From Sycobia sp. Sy_11 (lineage: Eukaryota > Arthropoda > Insecta > Hymenoptera > Epichrysomallidae), in the NCBI GenBank assembly GCA_018907035.1, contig JACCIC010000123.1, positions 806,001-870,000 on the forward strand: 64,000 nucleotides of DNA, read 5' to 3'. Positions 22,541 through 32,998 of this stretch are shown one piece after another. The notes beneath the pieces are model-generated. The model did not search any database and was not told the origin of the DNA. It was given only the letters and a program-made list of their open reading frames with translations. Positions within the stretch are counted from its first letter, which is position 1; each line of letters starts with the position of its first letter. Made by a program: the position numbers and the translations under genes.

Positions 22541-23826
22541 TCAGGTATGTGAATAAGTCTTTCCCGTTTTTTTTCAAATTTTGAGCCATTATTGTGAAAA
22601 AATGGTTACAAATGAATTATTGAAAGTATTGGCCATCGCTAGCTACAACTTTTTCCCATCTTTCTGGCAACATACGAATCCCGTTACGAAAAAATTCGAC
22701 CGGTTTGGCCTCTATCCAGTCATCCACCCATTTTTTGGCTTCCTCGTAGGAATGGAAGTGCTGGTCAGCCAGGCCATGCGTCATCGATCTGAAGAGATGG
22801 TAATCAGACGGAGCAACGTCTGGACTATACGGCGGGTGGGGTAGGACTTCCCATTTGAGCGTTTCTAAGTATGTTTTCACCGGCGGTGCAACATGTGGGC
22901 GAGCATTGTCATGTTGCAAAATAACTTTGTCGTGCCTGTCGGAGTATTGTGGCCGTTTTTCTCGCAGTGCGCGGCTCAAACGCATCAATTGTCGTCGATA
23001 GACCTCGCCTGTGATCCTTTCATTCGGTTTCAGAAGCTCATAGTAAACCACACCTAGCTGGTCCCACCATATACAGAGCATGAGCTTGGCGCCATGAATA
23101 TTTGGCTTGGCCGTCGATGATGATGCATGGCCGGGTAGTCCCCATGATTTTCTTCGCTTCGGATTATCGTAACGTATACACTTTTCATCGCCAGTCACGA
23201 TACGATGCAGAAAACCCTTTCTTTTATGTCGCTGAAGCAGCTGTTCGCAAGTGAAAAAACGCCGTTCGACGTCTCTCAGCTTCAGTTCGTACGGCACCCA
23301 ATTTCCTTGCTTTTGGATCATTCCCATGGCTTTCAAACGCTTGGAAATGGTTGTTCGGTCAACTCCCAATGCTTCAGCAAGTTCTTCTTGCGTTTGACAA
23401 GAATCTTCATCAAGCAAAGTCGACAATTCTCGATCTTCAAAGATTTGCGGCCGCCCGGAACGCTCCTTGTCTTCCACGTCGAAATCACCGCTTTTGAAGC
23501 GTCGAAACCATCCGCGAACACTTGAATCATCGACACAACCTTCTCCATAAGCCTCCGGAAGCAATCGATGCGTCTCGGCAGCAGATTTCTTCAAATTGAA
23601 CCAATAAAGTGAAACTTCCCGCAAATGACGTCGACTCGGCTCAAATTTCGACATTTTCACGATATCAAAAATTTATGATGCGAAAAAATTTTATCTAATG
23701 TGTTAGTATGGAATTGTTGACATATGAATAAGCTTTGATTATGACATATGTAACCATTGAATACTCGCACAGTATTGGTGGCGCCATCTCTTACAAAAAA
23801 CGGGAAAGACTTATTCACACTCCTAA
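22541..23826 (-). mobile_element. mariner C, copy 1, intact
   Basis: Terminal repeats TCAGGTATGTGAATAAGTCT (left) and TTAGGAGTGTGAATAAGTCT (right, complementary strand) are flanked by TA at 22539-22540 and 23827-23828. The length is 1286 bp. It is almost identical to 38395-39692; the 12-bp length difference equals a T run of 8 here against 20 there. It is inserted just beyond the minisatellite of the Helitron-like copy. Confidence 0.96.
22617..23660 (-). CDS. mariner transposase, intact, 347 residues
   Basis: This cut-and-paste transposase binds the element's terminal repeats and inserts at TA. The order is an N-terminal helix-turn-helix region (residues about 1-60), the WFRRFKSGDFDVEDKERSGRP linker region, a second DNA-binding region (about 80-120, QEELAEALGVDRTTISKRL), the WVPYEL motif at about 121, then a DD34D catalytic core. 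The core has D158 in VTGDEK, D251 in QHDNARPH and D286 in APSDYH, exactly 34 residues apart. The length matches Mos1-type mariners (about 345) and the motifs resemble the mauritiana group. There are no stops or frameshifts. The start is the first Met (another follows two codons on). The copy at 38483 differs at residues 35 and 80 only. Confidence 0.95.
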   Translation of the reverse strand: MKMSKFEPSRRHLREVSLYWFNLKKSAAETHRLLPEAYGEGCVDDSSVRGWFRRFKSGDFDVEDKERSGRPQIFEDRELSTLLDEDSCQTQEELAEALGVDRTTISKRLKAMGMIQKQGNWVPYELKLRDVERRFFTCEQLLQRHKRKGFLHRIVTGDEKCIRYDNPKRRKSWGLPGHASSSTAKPNIHGAKLMLCIWWDQLGVVYYELLKPNERITGEVYRRQLMRLSRALREKRPQYSDRHDKVILQHDNARPHVAPPVKTYLETLKWEVLPHPPYSPDVAPSDYHLFRSMTHGLADQHFHSYEEAKKWVDDWIEAKPVEFFRNGIRMLPERWEKVVASDGQYFQ

Positions 23827-23828
23827 TA

Positions 23829-24056
23829 ATATTTAGTATGTAAACTTTATAAAATAAAATATTTTTATTTGATAAACTAACATAATTTTCTGTTTTGTTT
23901 ATTAAATTATGGTATTAAATTATTTATAGGAGGTTTTATATTTAAATATCTTATATACATTTAGAAATTTATTATCTGTATTATAAGATTTATTATAAAT
24001 ATTTTAATATTCAGAAAAAAACAAGTATAAATTGATCAATATCAATCTTAATGTAG
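23829..24056. other. AT-rich spacer
   Basis: Nothing recognised between mariner C and the tRNA-like sequence. Confidence 0.4.
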
Positions 24057-24215
24057 TTTTAGAGGTCTACGAAGGACTAGCAACTTGGTGATTCGAGTTC
24101 AAATCCCGGTCTCGACCGATTGACACAAGTATCACTGTAATAATTTACATGTGCTTTATTGACAAATACATCGTCGACCTCCCTCGCTGATTAGCACCGG
24201 TATTTGGGAGCATAA
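24057..24215 (+). repeat. tRNA-like sequence, possible SINE fragment
   Basis: GAGTTCAAATCCCGGTCTCG at about 24096-24115 resembles a T-arm/B-box. An ACGAAGGACTAGCAACTT stretch upstream could be an anticodon arm. The T-stem pairs poorly and no acceptor stem was found, so it is not a functional tRNA. A unique-looking body (ACCTCCCTCGCTGATTAGCACCGG) follows, as in tRNA-derived SINEs. Only one copy is visible here. Confidence 0.3.
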
Positions 24216-24417
24216 ATGGAGCGATGTTAAGTAATATAAAAAAGAATAATAATGTAATTTTATATATTATAATACAATAGAAAATATCAAAACTTATTCT
24301 AATCGTTTTATTTGATAAAGGAACATAAAAATAAATGTAATTTACTACCGGGCCAAGCGGCATTATCCAAGCGATCATCACGCGCAAATTTTCCGCTTAT
24401 ATATATACATATATATA

Positions 24418-25655
24418 TATATGTACTTTGATAAGTCCGCGACTTTTAAACGAAAAAACAATTTATTTAAACAATTTTTTTCTTTTTCAATATAGTCCCC
24501 TCCCAACTCGATACATTTATTCCAGCTGTATTCAATCTTTCTTAAGCCTTCCAAAAAACTCATTCGATGAAAATTTCTTACCACCAAGCCAAGTTTTCAT
24601 GTTTGGAAATAGAAAATAATCGGACGGTGCTAAATCTGAAGAATAAGGTGGGTGAGGAAGTAATTCGTAACGTAATTCTGCTAATTTGACTGTTGCTATA
24701 GCACTCGTGTGAGCTGGTGCATTGTCGTGGTGGAAGAGCACTTTTTTCTTCACTAGATAGGGCCGCTTTTCCTTCAGTATGGCATCAAATCTATCCAATA
24801 ATGAAGCATAATACTGTCCTATAATTGTTTTTTCCTTCTGTAGGTAATCGATTAGTATTATATCCCGTCAGTCCCAAAAAATTTTGGCCATGACCTTACC
24901 GGCTGATGGAAAAGTTTTTGCTTTTTTCGGAGCAGGTTTTCCATGTTCAGTCAATATTTTTAACTGCCGTTTCATTTCTGGCGTATAGTGATGAATCCAT
25001 GTTTCATCAACAGTAATATAACGGCGAAAAACTTCGGTTGGATTACGCTGAAGTATTTCCAAACATTGTTTAGATGCAGCAATGCGTGACCGTTTATTGT
25101 CGACTGTGCGGAAACGCGGCACCCATCTTGTAGATAGTTTTCTCATATTTAGAATTTCATGAAAAATATGAAATATGTGTTCAGTCGAAAGTCTTATAGT
25201 GTTACTAATCTCGCGTATCTTTAATCGACGATCTTCGAGTATCATATCATGGATTTTATTGGCCATATCTTGATTAGACACCTCTTTTGGGCGGCCAGAA
25301 CGCTCAGCATAACTTGTATTCATTCTACCACAACGAAATTCCATAAACCACCTATGAACCATTCCATGTGATGGAGCAGAGTCCTTATAATATTTTTTAA
25401 GCTTTTCTTCAGTTTCCTTAATTGTTTTTCCACGTAGAAAATAATGTTTAATAACCACTCGAAATTCGTTTTTTCCATGATTTTGTAAAAACAATGAAAC
25501 ACTAAATTCAAAAGACTTACAAAAATTTTCTAACCAACTTATTGACTTGAAACTTTGTATACCTACTTGTATAAATGATACTTTCTTGGAGTAGTAAAAT
25601 ATTTACGATAACAGCGTCACGTTTCGAGAAGTCACGGACTTATCAAACCACCCTC

Positions 25656-25656
<1 letters not shown>
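24418..25656 (-). mobile_element. mariner-like element D
   Basis: The inner terminal repeat TTTGATAAGTCCGCGACTT at left matches, inverted, TTTGATAAGTCCGTGACTT at right. The right end is CGAGGGTGG beside TA; the left nine bases have been replaced by TA-repeat-like sequence, so the left boundary is inferred by symmetry. About 1239 bp, minus strand. Confidence 0.85.
24430..25494 (-). pseudogene. mariner D transposase, one stop plus a C-terminal lesion
   Basis: The frame starts at 25494 and runs 208 residues through the paired DNA-binding region, RWVPRF and the first catalytic motif VDETWIHHY. It stops at a TGA (about 24865-24867) and stays open on the other side, so a single nonsense change breaks it. 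The second Asp is in HHDNAPAH and the third in LAPSDYFLF, 34 residues later. Near 24550 a small deletion with frameshift joins FSSNE to FLEGLRKIEYSWNKC in another frame. The FLEGL..WNKCIELGGDYIEK end is typical of this group. Confidence 0.88.

Positions 25657-25701
<45 letters not shown>
25657..25701. repeat. (TA)n microsatellite
   Basis: An uninterrupted TA run directly abutting the right end of mariner D; the TA target lies within it. Confidence 0.95.
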
Positions 25702-25704
<3 letters not shown>

Positions 25705-25925
25705 AATATATATTGATATAACAATAATTTTTACATACTAATACGTCACTAGAAAAATTGTTATATATAAAAGAAACTAGCTATGCGAATATGTTATAAA
25801 AAAGAAAAGAAAGGGTAGAAAAGGAAGATACGAAATGATAATACTTATCATACAATTTATAAATATCGAATTATTTATATTTAAAATTACATATTTTCTT
25901 TATGTCTTTCATGGTGATTTCGGTT
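25702..25925. other. AT-rich spacer
   Basis: Nothing recognised between the TA run and the LTR element. Confidence 0.4.
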
Positions 25926-26037
25926 TGTAACGTTTCCCTTTTCCTCTCAGGATAGCTTATGCGGTAGCGTCAGGATCAGTTTGAAAGGAGTTTTCGATAA
26001 ATTCGGGAAAAATCAAGGTACTCAGTTATATTTAAAT
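25926..26037 (-). repeat. 3' LTR fragment of element 1
   Basis: It begins TGTAACG and matches the right LTR up to TCAGTTATATTTA. It then passes abruptly into protease-coding sequence, so this LTR is truncated by the deletion that removed pol. Confidence 0.65.
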
Positions 26038-26737
26038 TACGGAGAGCATCCATTCCAAGAAATATAGGATGATTGAGACCTTTCATCACTAGAAAACTTT
26101 ATTTTTTACGAAGGCCTTGTATGTAAATGTGATTTGTGATATTTCTCAGTGCCATTTCAATGCCATTGGCTAAAACAGCAATACGATTGCTTGGCTCGTG
26201 ATGCCAACTATGTCGATGACATATTTTTGCCAAGTTTTCACTTACATAGGAGTTTACGGAGCCGGTGTTAAGTAGAGCTGCTATTTCAAAATCTCCTATC
26301 ATTACTTTAACAAAGAGTCTGTTATCTTTTTCTTGTTTTATTGCTCGGTCCGATGTCGATTCCGTGTCGGCTCGGCCCGTGGACCGTTTCTCACCGTATG
26401 ACATTTACAATCCCTGTTGTAGATATTGTCTTTTCCACAATATGAATAGACAATCGACAGTTTAATTGGATATTTACATCTATCATGTCCCTTTTCTTTG
26501 CATTTCCAACAACATTGTTATCTTTCGTAAATTGTAGCTAACGTACTTCTCGGTGCATATTTCGGATTTTCGGGTCTGTTGTTATATCTATAATTACATA
26601 TTTTATTTATTTTTGATATACTTTCTTCCTTCTCGATCTGTTTTTTCGTTTCTAATTACTCTTCTATCTCATTTACTTGCTGAATTATATCTGTAATGTT
26701 TTTTACACTATCTTGGCGAATATGGAGACGATATTTG

Positions 26738-28033
26738 CGAGGGTGGATTGATAAGTTTCCGAGCTGACCAAGAACAACAACGTTTTTAAGAATTTTTTTA
26801 TTTCTGAACATAATATCCTCCAAGGCTGATAAATTTCTTATAGCGGTGTTCTAGTCTAGTAATGCCATCTCTATAGACTGATTCGTTAAGCTCCTCGAAA
26901 TACCCATTTACAGCTTCGATTACTTCTTCATTGTCCGCAAATCTTTTACCGCCAAGCCATTTTTTGAGGTTAGGAAACAGATAATAGTCACTCGGGGCTA
27001 GGTCTGGAGTGCGACCCCGGAGAGGGTGCGGCATCAATTCAAACTTCAGATCGTTGATTTAAGCCATCGCAATGATTGACGTGTGCGCTGGTGCGTTATC
27101 GTGATGAAACAAGATTTTTTTCTTCGCCAGATGAGGTCGTTTAATTTTCACTTCATGGCTCAAACTTTGCAATATGTCTGCGTAGTATTAACCAGTGATA
27201 GTTTTACCCTTTTCAAGATAATCAATGTATATAATACCTCTTGCATCCCAAAATAACAGTAACCATAACCTTGTTCGCCGAAAAAATTGTTTTTGCCTTC
27301 TTTGTAGGTGGTTCCCCTGGTCCAATCCACTGTTTAGACTGTCGTTTGGTTTCAGCAGTGTAGTGGTAGACCCAAGTTTCGTCAACGATTACGAATCGAC
27401 GCAAAAATTCGCTTGGATTACGCTTGTACAAAATTAAATTGGCGATAGAAACGTTCTTGCGAATCAATTTTTGGTCGACTGTTAGCAAACGCGGCACCCA
27501 TCTTGCCCAGAGCTTTTCCATATACAAATGTTGGTTGCAAAATATTTTGTACACGTTCATATGACATGTTACAGGTCTCAACTATCTCACGTACTTTGAA
27601 TCTACGGTCTTTCAGCACTATTTGATGGATTTTTTCATATCTCTCGTATCTGGAGTTGTGACCTCAATGGATCGTCCTGAGCGAGGCTCATCAGAGGTGC
27701 TCACACGGCCCTTTTTAAACTCGGAAACCCACTGCTTAACGGTTGAATATGATGGGAAAGATGTCCTCAGTGTTGATCTCTTCCTTAATTTCCTTTGGCG
27801 TTAACCCCTTCAAATAAAAGTATTTGATGACAGCACGATTTTCCAGCTTTTCCATTTTTCCGAAAAACACAAAGACGTCTTGTTCAGCGTACTCTCAAAC
27901 CTAAACTAACATGGCGATCGGACTGAAATTATAGCTGCAAGCTATCTAAGGTTGGTAGTATAGAACGCCACCTCAAGGTAGGCTTAGTGGCGCCATCTCT
28001 TGGTCAGGCCGGAAACTTATCAATTCACCCTCG
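26738..28033 (-). mobile_element. mariner-like element E
   Basis: Terminal repeats CGAGGGTGGATTGATAAGTT (left) and CGAGGGTGAATTGATAAGTT (right, complementary strand) bound 1296 bp. TA follows on the right (28034-28035); the left duplicate has decayed to TG. It sits within gag of element 1, and excising it with one TA restores the gag frame, giving a good insertion-site proof. Confidence 0.92.
26798..27856 (-). pseudogene. mariner E transposase, multiply frameshifted
   Basis: The frame opens at 27856 with MEKLENRAVIKYFYLKG, breaks several times before 27618, and is then readable as LKDRRFKVREI, WARWVPR and VDETWVYHYTAETKRQSKQW (first Asp). HHDNAPAHT holds the second Asp, followed 13 residues later by a stop. 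TPDLAPSDYYLFPNLKKWLGG holds the third Asp, with two extra residues from a compensated frameshift. The C-terminus is EHRYKKFISLGGYYVQK. Related to mariner D but a separate family. Confidence 0.88.
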
Positions 28034-29100
28034 TAGCTTTCATATTATAAAACATTGTTTCAGTTTCCTGTTCGTCCGTAAAACCTTCTCGTTTTCGTAT
28101 CAACGTGATGAGTGAGTGAGCAAAATTACGTATACTCACTCCGGATTCTCGAATTTTATTGTGTATCTGTCTGTCAAGATGTCTCAATTCACTAGGTGAC
28201 AGATGAAATTTTCGAAGAGCTTCTTCCAATTCTTCTAACGAATTTATATTTGTGGCATAGTTTCTATTCAAAAGCTGAGCATTTCCCCTCAGTAGTTCAG
28301 ATAAGCCTCCGAGGATTTGATCGTCCAAAAGACGATATGCAAGTTGCAGTTCGCACATTTTTTCCAGAAATGAATACAAGTCTTTACCTTCAAAATGACA
28401 TCCCTATTTTCTCACCTGGTCTAATACTTTTGCCGTGTCTTGTGCGGGAGTCGTTTGCAGAATAACGGACGCAGAAGCTGTGTTATTAGATCTGTTGTTT
28501 GACATTGGGCTAGAGGTGGCTATATTTATTTGCTGTTCCTGGAGTTGTTATTGCAGGCGTTGGAATTCATTTTCCATCTCTTCTATATCTTTAGTTCGGT
28601 TGAGATTATCGTTATAACCTTCCTTGTCAACAGGCTTATCATTAAATCAATCGGGATGAGTGCGCACAAAAGATACTAAACATTGTCTCAATATGATGAG
28701 AGTACCCTCAGTACTTGCTCTGTGTAACTCTAATTCGCTCTCTATTTCTGCCTTGTACCCACGATACTCGTGGTCCGGCCATTTTTAATTAATTTATTTT
28801 TATTCGGCGTAAAAAAATAAATTAATCAATAGGTTATATTTATATTAATTTTATTTAATTAATAAATGGATGAATTAATAAAATCAATTATCAATATTAA
28901 TTAATTAATAATATTAATTAGTTGATTTGTAATATTTTGTATCAAACTTTATACAAAAACAAATTTTTTTATAAAAAACAATTGAGTATACTTATAAGAA
29001 CAAGAAAAAAACGGATATTTTAACAAAATAATGTATTATAATTATTATTAACAAATTATAAATAATTATAAAAAATAAACTAAATTTTTAACGGTCGGTT

Positions 29101-29115
29101 CCTGTTCGGGCGTCA
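29101..29115 (-). other. degenerate primer binding site of element 1
   Basis: On the minus strand TGACGCCCGAACAGG lies directly after the 5' LTR. It differs at one base from the tRNA-Lys-type site TGGCGCCCGAACAGG found at 45563-45577. Confidence 0.7.
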
Positions 29116-29290
29116 GGTAACATTTCCCTTTTCCACTTGATATAGTTTACGCGCTAGCGCCAGGATCAGTTTGAAAAGAAAGGGAGTTTTCGGTAAATTC
29201 GGGAAAAATCACGGTATTCAGTTATATTTATATAAAAAAAATAAAAATATATTCTCTTAAAAATTACACGAGAAAACAAATTAAACTGGC
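29116..29290 (-). repeat. 5' LTR of element 1 (right boundary unclear)
   Basis: Matches the left LTR over about 110 bp and continues into AT-rich sequence. The terminal TG is mutated to GG. Confidence 0.6.
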
Positions 29291-29499
29291 GGTAGACCCT
29301 TCTTATCTGTAATAAAACAAGACGCCGAAAAACAATAATAATAATTTTCCAATAATATAATAATAATAATCACATTATAATTATAATTATTATATTGCTA
29401 ATTTGTGATCTTGTCCTTGAGGATGCTCATATTATTATAATATTTTCGGTACCATCTTACAATTAGAATACGTGATTTAGTTCTCTCGGGTATTTATTT

Positions 29500-30345
29500 C
29501 AAATAATAATAATAATAATTTTTTATTTATGAGGAGGAGAAAAATCCTTTATGGATCCCGGGGACCGGTCCCCGGGTATGTAAGATTTACCTGTGAGGGC
29601 ATACCCACTAAAAAACTACCTCCTCAGTGCACTCCCCTCGACTGCTTCTCACAGCACTGAAAAGAGCTGCGAGTCGGGGTCGGCAGGCGTGTACCGAGGA
29701 GACCTCCTCACGATGGCGTAAATGCAGCCCAGAAACTGTCTATGAGGACATTACTTCTGGGCTACGCCATCTTATTCACCCTTGCGGGCTTACACGCCTT
29801 CTTCAATCCTTCGTTTGTGGTCCAGGATGGCCTTGCAAAAATTGCAAATCCTGGACCACTTCTCCGGGCTCTCCAACATCAGCCGGATGATATTTTCCGG
29901 CCCACATGGCCCTATATCTCTCCAGAGACACTCCCTTTCGAGGTGAAATACCTCGCACTGAAAAAACGTGTGAAGCCCATCGTCTCGGGGAGCGCGACAG
30001 TGGGCACAGCTCGGTGAAGAACTGACCGTGCCCCGATAAGAGCTGCGTGAGGTGGTAATTAACCTCTCCGTGCGACCTCTGGAACCATGGCTTTAACTGA
30101 CTGATAAGTCGAGCCGTTCATCGATTCATTGTGGTGGACAACTTTCTTTTCTTGTGCTTGGAGATAAATGGGAATAACACATACGATTACCAGTACCGCC
30201 GACTAGGCGACCGTACGGTAGGAGCTCGCGATGCGTAGTGCCCCTCTAGGCAGCACTGCCGCCATTCTTTTTCTATATTCTTGGGCCATCAGTACATCGG
30301 CCCATACCTCCGCGCCATATAGCACAATGGATTCAGCTTTTATAT
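29500..30345 (-). pseudogene. R1-clade LINE tail, ORF2 C-terminus and 3' UTR
   Basis: Read leftwards from 30345 in shifting frames: a YGAEVWADVL motif after the RT domain, RGALRIASSYRTV, VIPIYLQAQEKK, then LSGHG/F, and at about 29800-29980 a segment reading like the zinc-binding C-terminal domain of R1-type ORF2 (ARY/HL, ESPEKW/R, ICNF, ILDHK when frames are combined). The 3' UTR contains a 20-bp palindrome, and the element ends in ATT/AAT repeats near 29500. The 5' side is truncated at about 30345. No intact reading frame remains. Confidence 0.75.
29557..29576. repeat. perfect 20-bp GC palindrome
   Basis: CCCGGGGACCGGTCCCCGGG is its own reverse complement, sitting in the 3' UTR of the LINE tail. 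In RNA it would form a 10-bp stem only with a very tight loop, so intermolecular pairing is as likely. Confidence 0.95.
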
Positions 30346-30429
30346 ATTCTTGAAGAATATGTTACTATACGATAAATTTCTTTTTAATATCAAATATTTT
30401 TAGACATATAAGATCTGATTTTCAATTAA

Positions 30430-30735
30430 TACACGACACTCCCCGCGAAAGTCGTCCCGACACAACTGGACATCGCGTTCTACCGTCCTAACACGAAACT
30501 CTCTGTAGAAGTCGTCCCGGCACATCCAGACATTGTATTCCAGTCCGAACAGGAAACTCCTTGTAGAAGTCGTCCCAACACGCCTGGACTTCGTATTCTA
30601 CTATCTGGACACAAAATTACCGTGGAAGTCGGCGCGACACACTTGGACATCGTATTCTACCGTCCGAACGGGAAACAACCCACGGAAGTCGTCCTCACAT
30701 ACTTGGACATCTGTTTCTACCAGTCGAACATGACA
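30430..30735 (+). repeat. 60-bp minisatellite, about 5 units
   Basis: Units carry GTCGTCCCxACACxxCTGGACATCGxxTTCTAC and CGAACACGAAACTC, in the same orientation as 13161-13680. This array lies outside the copy 2 ends, so it belongs to another, otherwise unrecognised copy. Confidence 0.85.
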
Positions 30736-30999
30736 TTATGATCTGTAGTAGCCGACTGTATTACAGACATTATAGTATTGTAGTAATACATACAGCTGCA
30801 TATAGTATATACATATAGTAATGCACATATATATACTAGCATCCCCCGTCTCGGCTTCGCTCGAGATAATAATTTAACCGATTTCATAAACAATTCAATA
30901 ACATCTAAGTAAAAAGTACTCTTATATATACAAATCTATATTTCTATAAATAATTGACCGGGGTTGGGAGCGTGCGTGTTCGAATGATAGAATACGTAT

Positions 31000-31500
31000 C
31001 TCTTCATAGAAGACGTACTGGCATACCTGGATTTTGTTTCCCACCAGCTATACACGAAATTCCCCGTAGAAGTCGTTCCAAAACATCTGGAAATCGCATT
31101 CTATGATCCGAACATGAAACTCCTCCTAGAAGTTGTCCCGACATACCTAAACATCGTTTCCTACCAACTAAACACAATAGTTCGAGTAGAAGTCGGCCCG
31201 AGAAAGCTAGCATCGTTTCCTAACGACTAAACACAATACTCCCCGTAGAAGTCGTTTTGAAAGACCTGGATATCGTATTTTACCGTCCCAACACGAATCT
31301 TCCCATAGAAGTTGATTTTCTCATACCTGGATCTCGTTTTCCATCAACTAAATACAATATTCCCCGTAGAAATCGCCCAAAGACACCTGGACATCGCATT
31401 CTATCATCCAAACACACAACTGCGTATAGAAATCGTCTTCATGCAACGGAATATCGTAATCAATCGCCCGTACACGACAATACAATATTACTCAGAAGAA
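31000..31500. repeat. 60-bp minisatellite in copy 2
   Basis: About eight units align with the copy 1 array, including the same inversion point: ATGATAGAATAC followed by CTCTTCATAGAAG. The minus-strand frame 31213-31004 is open as 20-residue repeats (LLxGVSC, RMRFPDVLERLLRGISC). Confidence 0.85.
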
Positions 31501-31602
31501 ACTGTATTTAAAATATGTATATAGAACATGTACAATATAATATACATACAATATATATATATAAAACAATTGAATTGTACTTCTGTCGACTGCCCATATA
31601 CA

Positions 31603-32048
31603 AATTAATAAATATTTTTTTATTGGTCTTACAGTCCAATCAATTCCATCCAAAAATAAAATAAAATAAAAATAAAAATAAAAAAATAAAAAATAAAAAT
31701 AATAATAAAAAATAAAAAATAAGAAATAAAAATAAAAAATAATAAAAAAACAATAATAAAAATAATAATAAAAACAGTCTGACTGTCATTATAATTTTAA
31801 TTTAATTTTTAATTTAATTTTTATTTTTAATTTTTATTTTTTTATTTTATTTATTTATTTTTTTTTTTTTATATTTTTTTTTTATATATATATTTTTTTT
31901 TATTATTATTTTTATTTTTATTTCTTATTTTTTATTTTTTATTATTATTTTTATTTTTTATTTTTTATTATTATTTTTATTTTTATTTTTATTTTATTTT
32001 ATTTTTGGATGGAATTGATTGGACTGTAAGACCAATAAAAAAATATTA

Positions 32049-32065
<17 letters not shown>
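31603..32065. repeat. foldback palindrome in copy 2
   Basis: The left arm from 31603 (ATTGGTCTTACAGTCCAATC, then GGATGG-complement and AAATAAAA runs) is mirrored by the right arm ending TTGGACTGTAAGACCAATAA at about 32039. The arms are about 160-230 bp of almost pure A/T. The spacer keeps AACAGTCTGACTGTCATTAT. Confidence 0.8.
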
Positions 32066-32104
<39 letters not shown>

Positions 32105-32900
32105 TTTTTATATTTCCGTTTTTTCAATTAAATACCGTGAATATTTTCGTAGTGATGTTAACTGAAATTCAAGTAAAATGTTGGTATGCGCATAGCATAT
32201 TTTTTAAATAGGCGATGGATATTGCCTTTTTATACAAAATTGACGATATATTTTATTTATATATACATAGTTTCGAGGTTGTTGGTAAAGAACCCTATTT
32301 TGCCATTATTTCTTTTGTTCGAAATAAAAAAAACATAGTCTCTTTTCAAAATTCTGAAGTTAATAGAACGTACAAAAATAAAAATACAATTTGTCGTAAC
32401 AAACTATATTCAGTATGATTTGGCATACAGAACCATTTCATAAGAGAAGGAGGGAGAGAGAGAGACAGATATTTTCCCACGTAAGAGAAAATAAAGTTTA
32501 CAAAAATCAAAAGATAACCATAAGGTGTGAGAGTAGTGTCAGATTAACCTGAAGAACAAAAAAGGTAATACCGACTAACGTCACACCTTCTTTAGGATAC
32601 GAACCCCAAGGTTGGATATGAACATTCACTTGAGCTGGCCTGGTATTAATACTTTAAGCCGACTACATTGAGTTGATGTTCGTGATTCAAGACGCTACCT
32701 AGTCGCCGCTGGCGAAACTGACCACTAAAACTGTTAACTTAATTTATTGTTAAAAGTAAAATGATTTTCAAGAAAAAACATAGCCTATGTCTTTCCTAAG
32801 ATAATATAGATTCTATATGTCAAATTTCAGAACAATTGGTTCAGTAGTTTTTTCGGTTATCGCGTACAAACAAAAACACGCTTTTTCTTTATAAATTAGT

Positions 32901-32952
32901 AAGTATGATATGATATGATATGATATGATATGATATGATATGATATGAAGTA

Positions 32953-32995
<43 letters not shown>
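32901..32995. repeat. (TATGA)n followed by (TA)n
   Basis: About nine pentamer units abut the 5' end of Helitron-like copy 2, then a TA run. Similar pentamers abut the same end at 13767, 21205 and 55290. Confidence 0.9.

Positions 32996-32998
<3 letters not shown>

Larger units (their letters stand above)
26038..28780 (-). pseudogene. gag-protease of element 1, split by a mariner
   Basis: Minus strand. The gag part at 28379-28034 (GGLSELLRGNAQ...LSPSELRHLDRQI) parallels the gag of the element at 44.3-45.5 kb (QGLPELLRGDAQQ...LPPNEQ). Beyond the mariner, gag resumes in the same frame (KYRLHIRQDSVKN). A degenerate zinc knuckle follows (CWKCKEKGHD, then YCGKDNIYNRDCKC). The protease at 26404-26099 has LLNTGS where the active site LVDTGS is expected, so the catalytic Asp is replaced by Asn. 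A LNHPIFLGMDAL motif follows and then the LTR. Upstream of 28379 gag is broken by stops. Confidence 0.75.
25926..29500 (-). mobile_element. decayed Gypsy-like LTR element 1, pol deleted
   Basis: Related end sequences TGTAACGTTTCCCTTTTCC (25926) and GGTAACATTTCCCTTTTCC (29116) continue for about 110 bp with the shared GCG(G/C)TAGCG(T/C)CAGGATCAGTTTGAAA block. Read on the minus strand the order is LTR, degenerate tRNA-Lys-type primer site, gag, protease, then directly LTR, with all of RT, RNase H and integrase missing. A mariner sits inside gag. The right LTR boundary is uncertain because an R1-clade LINE tail begins near 29500. Confidence 0.75.
30836..32908 (-). mobile_element. Helitron-like element, copy 2, 2.07 kb
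   Basis: On the minus strand it begins A|TCATACTTACTAATTTATAAAG at 32908 and ends GGGGGATGCTAG|T at 30836, the same ends as copy 1. Internal order from the 5' end: conserved block (GGTTCAGTAG, AGCCTATGTCTTTCC; also TATTAATACTTTAAGCCGAC), AT-rich DNA, foldback palindrome, minisatellite, 3' end. No Rep/helicase ORF; the 67-codon ORF at 32215-32418 is not recognised. Confidence 0.65.

Noticed and set aside
24096..24115. Functional tRNA gene
   Set aside because: The T-stem does not pair well and no acceptor or D arm could be drawn.
30836..32908. Calling the element a firm Helitron
   Set aside because: Ends fit TC...CTAG but no Rep/helicase and the pentamer tail leave a retroposon possible; kept as Helitron-like only.
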